A stretch of DNA of 22,453 nucleotides from Pleurotus ostreatus/Saccharomyces cerevisiae fusant (taxonomy: Eukaryota; Opisthokonta): the NCBI GenBank assembly GCA_024196135.1, contig JAMQCK010000452.1, forward strand, positions 1 to 22,453, in the 5' to 3' direction. This document shows, one piece after another, positions 10,499-18,696 of the stretch (positions are counted from its first letter, which is position 1; the number at the start of each line of letters is the position of its first letter). The notes under the pieces are model-generated. The model did no database searches and was not told the DNA's origin. It saw only the letters and a list, made by a program, of their open reading frames with translations. The position numbers and the translations under genes were made by a program.

Positions 10499-12015
10499 CT
10501 ACAAGAGAACCACCGGCGGCGGGCGACGATGGCGAGTGCGAGAGAGGCGGGGGACGTCCTTCCTCATCGCGCCCGACTGCCCACGCCGTTCCCCGTCCTC
10601 CGCTTCTCCCCCAGGAAGCGAGGGAGCGTGCTCCTTACTCGTCCTCCCCTCCCATCCACCTCCCCACACCCTTGCTGTACTTTCCCAAAGCGCTATCCCA
10701 ACGCCCTCGCCCCTCGTACATCGTCGTACAACCTCACAAGAGTCGGGAAAGCGCTGTGAACGTCGCAAGCGCACCCCCGTCTCGTCCTGACCCCCCTCAC
10801 CCGAACTCACCTCGAGCCCCCAAGTCGAAGCAGCTGCTTTCCGTGCGTCAAGCGCGTCGCCCTCTTCGCGCCGACGATCGAGGTTCGCCCTCGCGCTGGA
10901 ATCTTCTGAGATTGAGCCCCTCCTCGCATTAGACATCCCCCCGTCCTCCTCGACCTTCTCATCTCGACCCCCTTCTGGCATCGCTGGTCGTTCGCCAGCG
11001 CGTAGTGCATACCTGGAAAGTAGTTAGTAATGTTGTACTTCCTTGGATACACCAACAACATATGGAAAGCGCACCTTGAATTCGACGAAGGGGGAGGTGG
11101 GCGGGTGCGATGCCCACCACCCGCCGTCCGCAACTCGAGTTCGTAGCGCATGCATCGCGCGGTCTTGCGCGCCATCACTCGGAAGACGTTCCGAGCGCTC
11201 AGAAGCATCGTTGAAGGCGTCGTACATCGTGTCTTCGCCATGCTTGAGTCGTGTGGCAAGGGGAAAGATTTTCTGAGGAAAACGAGTTGAGGGGCTCAAT
11301 TTGTACGCACTCACCTCGATACTTCGTAGTCATACGACGCGTTATCATTGTTAACCTCTCGCGGACAGAGCTTGGTGACGCGCACCGCCGTCGTCGTGTA
11401 GGGAGGATGTCTTATCCCCCCTACTTACACCGATGTTTCCCGGCTTCTTCTTGCCGCATTTTGAGGAGGGCGACTGCGCAGAGTGCTCGAGTAGGTTGAA
11501 CTAGGTCTAGTCGTATTAGTTATGGTGTATCACGACCACGCTAGCGAAACTCACCAAGATACGGGGGTGGAGAATCCCTCCACCCCCACCTCCCCTCCTC
11601 CGCGCGCCGCTGGCCGTCCTCAACTCACGCACCTCCGTCAATACGCAACAGTAGCATCTGAAATACACGTAATCACTTCATTTCCGTCCAGCGAAATGAA
11701 CGTGCATACCTTCATGGTGGGGTGCAGAGATGCATGCCCCTCTTACCCTTCCCCTAGTTTTCCGACATGGTGTTGACCTCGTTGGGCTTCTCCTCGCGTA
11801 GCACAGCTCCATTGAGAGCGTGTAGACCATATTACATGCAGTAACAAGGTCGCGTTGATTTTGGAAGTCGGGGAAGGGGCGTGGGGTGATGGGGGATGGC
11901 TGCGAAGGGGGACGTGCTGCATCCCTTCGTCGATGATTCGTGGGCTCTATAAATTCACGTCAGCCGCGAGCGGCTAGGATTATGGTCAGGGACATACCGT
12001 AGCACGAGCTGGCAT
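10499..12015 (-). CDS. Unrecognised eight-exon gene model, 367 aa
   Basis: Exons in translation order: 12015..11998 (18 nt, MPARAT), 11946..11747, 11657..11555, 11500..11429, 11370..11315, 11272..11075, 11012..10811 and 10753..10499. All seven junctions are GT-AG and keep one frame from ATG to TAG (1104 nt). Several introns have clear branch sites, for example TTACTAACTACTTTCCAG ending at 11013 and CTAAT before 11501. The acceptor at 11371 (CCAAG) is weak. The product is low-complexity, rich in Arg, Gly, Ser and Pro, with GGGGGG near residue 93 and a Lys cluster (KCGKKKPGN). I recognise no domain, signal peptide or membrane segment. Exon 6 is also open in another frame that looks equally protein-like, so this may be a decayed or non-coding spliced RNA. 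Its first exon and intron belong to a tandem repeat (see 11947-12399). Confidence 0.38.
11563..11587. repeat. Perfect 10-bp GC-rich inverted repeat
   Basis: GGGGGTGGAG at 11563-11572 and its exact complement CTCCACCCCC at 11578-11587 flank a five-base loop. It lies in exon 3 of the minus-strand model, eight bases before its 3' splice border. In RNA it would form a very stable hairpin. Confidence 0.7.
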
Positions 12016-12399
12016 AGTTTCCCTCTTTGCGGACGGGTAGGGGAGTGACGAGGGGGCAGTGGGGGGAGGCGTGCCGCGGCCCCTTCGGGAAAAATTCGTG
12101 CTGCCTGCATTTTCAGGTCAGACGCGAGAGGTCGTGTCGAGGGCCAGCGACGTACCTCGTCAAGAACCGGCATGGTCTCCCCTCTTTTGGACATTCAGGA
12201 GCACGGCAAGGTAAGGGGAAGGCCGGGACGTGCTGCACCCCTTCGTCGAAAAGTCGTGGTATCTGTGGATTGTCGTCAGCCGCGAGAGGTCGTGCAGAGG
12301 GGTAGGGACATACCTAGTCACATACCGGCATAACCTCCCCTCTCATCGGCCATGGTCGTGGCCGGCAAAGTGGGGGTACACGCGGGCAGAATTTTGCCT
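11947..12399 (-). repeat. Tandem start-codon/first-intron modules, 158-bp period
   Basis: On the minus strand three copies follow one another: ATG-CC plus 12 more bases, a 51-nt intron, then an exon starting (A/G)xxxCACGA. The introns are 12313..12263, 12155..12105 and 11997..11947, each exactly 51 nt with GTATGT or GTACGT donors and a conserved CTGAC about 15 bases before the AG. The exons between them (12262..12156 and 12104..11998) are both 107 nt. The ATGs lie at 12330, 12173 and 12015. The first module has TAG as its sixth codon, the second reads MPVLDE and the third MPARAT. Only the third joins a long open frame. The sequences have diverged considerably, so the amplification is not recent. 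Confidence 0.8.
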
Positions 12400-12479
12400 C
12401 TGCGAGAAAGATTAATCAGCACACAGACAGGGAAAACAGTCAGCGAGATTTACCATTGGCTCTGCGTCACGCAGACGGC

Positions 12480-13010
12480 CTATCGTGCGGCCAACTCTCC
12501 TCGCGCGTCGCCAGCGGTTCCCCCTACTCCGATGGTACATTCACGGCGATGCGGTATTGTGTCGTTCAACGCCGGCACACTCGCGCCGCTTCGCGGCTGC
12601 GACCGCATGTCGCCCCCCGCGCGATATTCACCCTCGCCCTTTACAAGATCGTCAAGCGGTCAGCGAGAACCTTAGCTTGCAGGAATAGCACGTACCTCAA
12701 TGTCCACATTCTTCATCCGAGGGGCCCCGCGCATGCCTCCGGCGGTTCGGGGGTCGCAAAAAGAGGTCCTATAGGGCGTTAATCAGCGACATTCGAACCC
12801 GGCGTATATCGAGGTGATTATCCTGAATTTGAGGGGCTTGAATTCCTCACCTCGATGACCCCGAGAACCTGACCAAGACGTCAAGAGTCATCTCCAGAGC
12901 GTCTTGAAGTCCTCGAGTACGTCCTGTTGCACCTCCAGAACCTGATGGTGGACATGAAGGGTCAGCGACGTCTCGACTGACAGAGGGAACTACTTACCAC
13001 GAACTCGCAT
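12480..13010 (-). CDS. Possible small four-exon gene, 111 aa
   Basis: Exons in translation order: 13010..12998 (ATGCGAGTTCGTG), 12941..12851, 12768..12696 and 12638..12480. Introns are 56, 82 and 57 nt with GTAAGT, GTGAGG and GTACGT donors and a GTCGCTGAC or CGCTGA branch-like word in each. The frame is open from ATG to TAG (336 nt) and can be extended upstream to 13090. The product has no recognised domain; it is rich in Gly, Arg and Ser. The region is built from repeated modules, so open frames may reflect duplicated sequence and not coding. The model depends on hand-picked splice sites and is weak. Confidence 0.2.
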
Positions 13011-13275
13011 TCCTCGACCTAGGGACAGCGCGCATGCCTCCGGCGGCTCGCATGCGCACAAATGCGCCTCGCAAGTGGTCAGCACGCGATCTATGTATGT
13101 TTAGTAGCGACCCTCGCCTCAATGACCCCGAGAACCTGGTCGCAATCCTCGAACAAGCGCTCTTGTCTACGCGACCAACCTCTGACAATGAACGCGTGAA
13201 CTCGGTCAGCCGGGGGCTCGCATGGTAGAAACAGCCGCGTCACTCACCCTTTCCCGCGCAGGCCTCCGGCGGTCG
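12730..13275 (-). repeat. Diverged modules marked by CCGCCGGAGGCATGCGCG
   Basis: The core word (plus strand cgcgcatgcctccggcgg) occurs near 12728-12745 and 13029-13046, and as a variant (cgcgcaggcctccggcgg) near 13256-13273. In the minus direction it is followed by a donor-like site, a CGCTGAC branch word and an AG. A second shared word, GGTTCTCGGGGTCAT, occurs near 12853-12867 and 13121-13135. Spacing of the cores is about 300 and 228 bases, so the modules have gained or lost sequence since they multiplied. Confidence 0.65.
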
Positions 13276-13690
13276 AGTACTGAGAAAGACCGGCGAGTTA
13301 TGGCATGTCCCGTCGTCGCATCGCACTTGCTGGAATCAAGCATCGCGTGGCTTGAATATCGTTCTCGCGTAGGGGCTTTCTACCGTAGCTTCGTGCTTGC
13401 GCGGTGAGGGGCAGTTCAAAGGTGGCATGCCAGCGCTCTTCTCTATCGCATGAGGTCGTCACGTCGGAATAGATCTGCGCAGTGTTCGAGTCAGTGAGCA
13501 GCGTCGTGTCGTACAGGTCCATGGCGACGTACTTGCGGTCATGAGATCCTCTCACCGTCAATCCCATCGCCTAAGCGGCGGCGCGTAAGGATTAGATGTG
13601 CTCCATAAGTGATGCCCTCAAACCTTCCTGCAATAGCGGAGTCAGTAGAGGCGATGCGGGAGACTACGAAGGGATGGACTCACCAATAAA

Positions 13691-14160
13691 TCAGAGACCT
13701 CGTAGGCATCGGTAGGCGGCACACGCATCGACGTCGAGCTGCGCACTGGCGGCATCGAGGACGTGGCTGCAGTGGTGGTCGGAAGCAAGGAAGGTTAGCG
13801 ACACGTGTGGTAATGAACTGAATAGACTTACGAAATGTGTGACGGCGGTCGGTGCATACAGCGTCCGTCGGCTTGCCGGTCGATGCAGCGACGAGGTCTG
13901 TGAGTGGGTAGGTAGACAGTGATGGGGTTCGTTACATCCTAGCCAGTCAGTACGCTCACGTCGTTCGAGGTGGGTCGTAAGGGATAAACAAAGAGGATAT
14001 GAGAGCTTACGGAATAAATCTCCGTCGGTTTGTTGACAGCGTCGACGACTGCGTTAGAAGGCGTATAAGGGAGAGAAGATATTGAGCTGTTGAGGAGGTC
14101 GTCGAGGGGGAGTTCGATGGTTATTAGCGAGAGTGGATTGAAAGAGATTGATGCCCTCAT
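13691..14160 (-). CDS. Possible small three-exon gene, 110 aa
   Basis: Exons in translation order: 14160..14011 (MRASISFNPLSLITIELPLD...), 13938..13832 and 13766..13691. Introns are 72 and 65 nt with GTAAGC and GTAAGT donors and CTAG and GCAG acceptors. The frame is open from ATG to TGA (333 nt). The first ~35 residues are hydrophobic but not a clear signal peptide. No family is recognised. Upstream lie further intron-like signals (GTGAGC at about 14254 to GGCAG at about 14194, with a TTCTAAC branch) and a TATA/CT-rich promoter. These would make the first part of the transcript a spliced leader with short upstream ATGs. The coding call is weak; a spliced non-coding RNA fits as well. Confidence 0.22.
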
Positions 14161-14529
14161 AATTCATGGCGCTCCGCTGCTGGCGCTAGGGAGTACCTGC
14201 CGAAGGGAAGGTTAGAAAAGCGCACGAAAGCCATTGTGAGGTACCAAGGCTCACCTTCGGGGCAATGCCAACCAGCGCCGGAAAAGTGAAGATTTGTAAA
14301 CAGAGGTAATATACGACTAGCGATGTCGCTGAGCGAGGCGAGTAGTAGCGTCGAGTAGCCACTACAGTTCCTGTTTGAGTAGTGAGTGCAAACGAGGCAA
14401 TGCCAGAGAGAGAGAACCAAGATAGCGAATTAATGCGATGTGCAGTAAACCCTCTGAACTCGAGGAATAGCGCTTCGTCAAGAGATTCAGAAGGTGCGCA
14501 AAGGACGAGGGTGCGATGAGAGGAGCATA

Positions 14530-14657
14530 GGCGTAGAGACTGTGAGAGCAAAGGAAGGTAAGAGTGAAGGAAGGGAATAGTGAGGTAGGAGAGAGGAGAT
14601 GGAGACGGAGGAGGGATGGGAAGTGAGAAATGCAGCCGACTCACCCCGCTCTTTATA
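14530..14657 (-). promoter_or_regulatory. Minus-strand TATA box and CT-rich leader
   Basis: On the minus strand TATAAAG (14657..14651) is followed by about 110 bases made almost only of C and T, ending TTTGCTCTCACAG near 14540. A TATA box plus pyrimidine tract is typical of well-expressed fungal promoters. It points toward the intron-like signals between 14500 and 13690 and so supports transcription of that stretch from this strand. Confidence 0.45.
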
Positions 14658-17600
14658 CGAATCCTCCAAGCGCACGGACTCTGAGATCTTCGCCTAGCCT
14701 TCCCCTTGATGCCCCACCTCTGCCCTAAGCAGACCCGACTTACTGTCAGCCGGATATTCCTTACCGCCTCGCCCTGCTCCTGCTCAGCCCCAACGGCGCA
14801 TATTCCGAGCTTCCCTTCGAATTCAGGAGTCCGGCGCCCAGATCCCCGTGTTTTGATGGTGACAAATGATGTGACCCTGTGTGATCGGTGTCGAGAAAGT
14901 GGCTCCGCGCCAGTGCAAGTTCCAAGGCGAGGCGGTAGGAGCGGTGACAGCAAACCAAGTATACGGATGGCGAGGAGGAGGAAGACTACAGAGAGGTGAG
15001 AGGTAGGGTAGAGCGGTCAAGGGATGAGTAGTATCGAGTGCCCTGGCGCGGAGGTGCGCGCACTGGTGCCAAGTCAAGTCGGGGGAGCGTCGTTCAGCGT
15101 ATAACGCGATTTCCGAGAGGAACCCAAAAGAACAGGTCGCCGAAGTTCTTGAGGGTGTTCTCCAGACCGTCCCCATTCTCTTTCTGTAACTCTTTGAGTC
15201 TGAAGGTCCATAAGCCAAACCGTCGAAAAGCGTCGCGATGGCTGAACGCGAGTTTGCCGCATATGGCAGGCCTTCAGCCACCCGCGAGAACAAGCGCGAG
15301 ACGTCCATCCGACACCGTCTCGTCGCTCAGCGATGTGTCTCACAGAGCATAATCGCCCCTCAGACTACTTGCAGTGACTCGTGCTTCGACATAGTGCAAG
15401 TATAATGGCGCGAACGACCGCGCTCTGAAATTCCAGCCAAAAGTTCAACTCACCAATCGTCTCCGTCGCACCAGCGGCAACATTCCACCAATCCGGCAGT
15501 CCCCGCGCCCCCGCGTTTCAGTAATTTGGAGCTCGAATTTCGAAGGCGGGCGGTGGAAGTTTGGGGTCGAGGCGGAATCTGGTAATCAGTCAATGAGCGT
15601 ACTTCTCATTGTTCTAGGGCGCTCGGCAATGGCAGACAGGATGCTATGATGAGGGGGGAGATGATTTACCGTCGGCTAGGGGAAAGCAGGAATGCAAGAC
15701 CGCAGCGGTCTGCCGCGAGTCGAGCGAGGGGCTTGGGTACCGCTGAATCGAGCTCTGCGTTCGAGAGCGGCAGGCGCCTTCCCATCTTCACAGGCACTTT
15801 CGCATATTCCCGTGTTCCTACCAGGTCAGTTCGACTTTGGTTCAAGTCACAGAAGCCCATCGTTGCTTCCGACTCGAACATCTCTGTTCCGCCGGCTCAG
15901 CGCGGTTTGCTCATGAGATGTGAGTTGTCAGTATCGCTTTGAAGGTACTTGTGTCGATTTGAATGGTCAGTTCACGCATGTACCTGTCCACCCCCTTCTT
16001 TGGCGCCTTCTCCGCCCCACGAGTCGCGGGGGGCTCGTCCTCGCCGACTTATCGCTGATCTCATCTCGAAAGCGGGGGAACTGCATGAGTTGAGGGGGAC
16101 TGCTGATCTCGCACTGGAATCGGCACAGATGGTCATCGATAGAGCCTCCGAAGTCGTAAGTATACGTATGTAGAGCGTCGGCGATGGTGGTCGGTGAGGA
16201 GGACATGACTGCGTGAGTTAAGGGACGAGCTCGACGTATTGAGCCGGATTCGAACTCGGCGGCTCACCGGCGCGGCTCCCGGTGAGCTTGACATTTCGCC
16301 GCCGACGCGATGAGCGTCTTGCTTCCTACTGTCGTGTGCGGCCTCTCTTGACTGCGAACAGGGCTCGGGGCATCGCGGGGGCTACCTTCGAGATTTCTCA
16401 TGTGCTTGGCTCACATTTTGCGACAGTCTCCGACTTGTACTCAATTTCTGGGCCATAAGTTCGTGCTCATTGAGCTGCTCATCGCACGATGCACTCGATG
16501 CGGTCCCCATTGCGCACTGAGAATCCCGTTACACATTTCTAGACATTGAAGACTATGGGCTTGATCCCTGAATCAAACTCGGACAGCTCAATGCAATGTG
16601 CTAATGCTCTGTTAACTCTCGAGTCTCAATAAGCTACTTCGTGAGCTCCTTACAACTTCGCCCGCCACTGGATTAATCTGCCGAGCGGCGGAGAGTGCCC
16701 GAAGGGGAAGGTCCTGCAGGCCTGCAGGCGCACAGGATTGCTGGATTGATGGCTTCGAGTTCAGGGTCCTGCGCCACCAACGGGGATCACGGCACATGCC
16801 GAGGGCCTCATCACCTCCTGCCTCCGTCTTTTGCTTCCTTCTTCACCTCCTTGACTCCTCTGCTTCTTTGTTTGCTCCTCTGTTACTTGTCTTGCCTATG
16901 CCTGTCTGTAAGAACAGTCAGCACTGGCTCGCAAGGCAAGTCAAGGCAAGAATGCGGCACCAACACCTTCTTGCTCGCAAGGAGCGCCAACGAGCAGAGA
17001 CGAGCACAAGCGAGGGCAAGACGCGAGTGCGAGCATGGCACGAGAGCGAGCGAGCAAGGCAGCCACGAGACAGCAATGAGCAAGGCAGCCACGAGTGCAG
17101 GCCAAACTCGGGAAGAGCACAAGACAAGACGAGCACCAGCGTGCATGAGACGAGCGACAGCAAGCCCGAGGATAGGCAGGTAGACACCGGGATAGCCGAG
17201 AGTGACGTCAACAGCAGAGGTTGAGAGCGGGCAGAGGTTGGCTGCGAGTGCGAGATTAGCTCGCGGACAAGGTGCGTGAGCTTACCATGTTTCGAGAGTC
17301 GAGCACTGACTTGTTCCGAGATGAGCGCGCATTGACGCGAGCGAGCGAGCACAGGCCTGCAAGCGCGCGTTAGTACGAGCTCAACGACTCCGCAGAAGCC
17401 TAACGAGCAGGATGAGTCAGCGGTCGAGGTGCGTGTTTTCCGTGCAGCGTATGAATGATGAGCTTACCTACGGTGCAGATGTCCCCGCCTGCGACATCGG
17501 ACGAGCTCACCCGCAACGGCAATCGACCCATAGCTCATCTGCAATATAGGTGAACTCGCCTACAATATCGACGAAGCCTCCCGCGACGTACAGCACACCG

Positions 17601-18282
17601 AGCGGCCCGGTCCCACGGCAAATCCCTGTATTCATCAAGTCGACGGGTACATCGGATCGCGTACTACATCCACGGCGACGGCATATTCCGATGCGCGCAC
17701 AATCTCGACGAGGACAAGAGCCAACGAGCGGGACGAGCGCACTCGCCGTCGACACGATCTCTGGTCAAGACGGTGTCCTGCAGAACTCGGATGAGCAAGA
17801 TCAGCAGCCTACCCAGCGTCTCCGCCCATCCACTCGCCAAGTGACGGCCTCGCGCGACGTACGACGGCTGCGACGAGTCGATCAGCTAGCGCACGAGTCG
17901 CGGCAAGTCCTGCGTCACCCCCTCCATTCTCGTTTCAGTGGTTGCGCGCTCGGTAAGTCTATCGATTGAGCCTATACTCCCTAAGAACTTACCTGTCTTG
18001 TGGAGCACGAACGCCGCCTCGGGCGAGCGCAGTACACTCGCAATCTGCGAGATGATCCACCCCTCCGTTGCCGAAGACCTCACTCGCGCGACGTCAGCCG
18101 CTTTCGGTGGAAGATCGCGAGCCGAGTCCCCAGCCCCGCCAAAACCGACGACTTGGGAGGGTCGAAATCGCGGGGGCTCCCCGCGCGGGCGCGGTACGTG
18201 GACTGTCTATCCGAGCCGTGCTAACACCTCGCCTTCCCGAGCCCTCCCCTCGTCCACGTCCCCATCGCGCTGCGGGGACGTC
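14658..18282. other. 3.6-kb gene-poor stretch with coding-like scraps
   Basis: No recognisable gene, RNA gene or transposase is visible. Open scraps on the minus strand include 15273..15094 (59 codons with GLENTLKNFGDLFFWVPLGN, ending in TGA), 15519..15383 (GLPDWWNVAAGATETIGELN) and 18206..17993 (ATEGWIISQIASVLRSPEAA, ending at a canonical GTAAGT donor). They are not joined by good splice sites and match no family I know. The part at 16980-17100 is purine-rich with two exact copies of GAGCAAGGCAGCCACGAG (17052-17069 and 17078-17095). The stretch may hold decayed genes or fast-evolving short genes. Confidence 0.35.
16241..16286. repeat. Two overlapping inverted repeats
   Basis: GAGCCG (16241-16246) pairs with CGGCTC (16260-16265). 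CTCACCGG (16263-16270) pairs with CCGGTGAG (16279-16286) across an eight-base loop. The two stems share three bases, so they exclude each other. The first loop contains ATTCGAACT, which mimics a tRNA T-loop on the minus strand, but no tRNA can be folded here. Confidence 0.6.
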
Positions 18283-18343
18283 GGAAGGGGGAGGGGAGAG
18301 GGAAGGAGGAGGAAAGGGAGGGGGAGAGGAGGGGGGAGGGGAG
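18283..18343 (+). repeat. 61-base pure purine tract
   Basis: Every base from 18283 to 18343 is A or G, with many runs of three to six G. Such mirror-like polypurine DNA can form triplex or G-quadruplex structures. On the minus strand it is a CT-rich tract of the kind found in fungal leaders, lying just upstream of the coding-like scrap at 18206..17993. It lies about 270 bases left of the right duplication copy. Confidence 0.85.
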
Positions 18344-18594
18344 TGCTGTGAGAGACAAAGTAGGCTAGTTGTAGAGTCGAACCCCCAGAGCTTAACGCTC
18401 GCTCCGCTCGCGACGTGCGCTGGCGCGCAAAGGGGAGGTGGACCCTGGGGCCGGCGCGAAAAACGGTATTTTCGGGAATTGCCGAACGTGCTTTTGGAGG
18501 GCGGGAGGGGGAGGGGGTAGGGTAGGCGGCGGGCAGTGTACGGTAGCCAGCGATGATGGCTAAAGACAAGACGCGGGCGGGTGACGTCACGCGA

Positions 18595-18696
18595 CTAGAG
18601 AAGCGGCCTCGACACGTCGCGAGCTGGTCGTGGTTGGACGAAAGCTGTGATCGGGCGTGTGCCAGCTGCAGCGGCCTTCTTTGCGGGTTTGGCCAT
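18595..18696 (-). pseudogene. 5' stub of the CANIN-like gene
   Basis: The 33 codons start MAKPAKKAAAAGTRPITAFV and match the first ~27 codons of the gene at 8730..5675, then run into unrelated sequence and a TAG at 18597..18595. Pro5-region changes are small (Ser5 to Ala), but the second phenylalanine of the PCNA-like motif has become valine. The stub keeps the whole promoter, so a short transcript is possible. Nothing else of the gene follows. Confidence 0.85.

Noticed and set aside
9839..10759. 306-codon open frame on the plus strand
   Set aside because: It mixes two shifted frames of the broken THEM6-like exon and then runs antisense through the last exon of the minus-strand model.
14186..14953. 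255-codon open frame on the minus strand
   Set aside because: It crosses the TATA box and CT-rich tract, where it reads as Pro/Ser/Leu repeats. The promoter reading explains the sequence better, though the last third stays unexplained.
16236..16300. tRNA gene on the minus strand suggested by GAGTTCGAATC
   Set aside because: The T-stem does not pair and no D-arm, anticodon arm or acceptor stem can be built around it.
16695..17224. Overlapping plus-strand frames of 140-160 codons
   Set aside because: They read through GAGC/GCAA-rich low-complexity DNA in several frames at once; no motif or splice signal supports one.
10294..18617. Transposon or provirus inserted between the duplication copies
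   Set aside because: I saw no transposase, reverse transcriptase or integrase motif, no terminal repeats and no target-site duplication at the edges.
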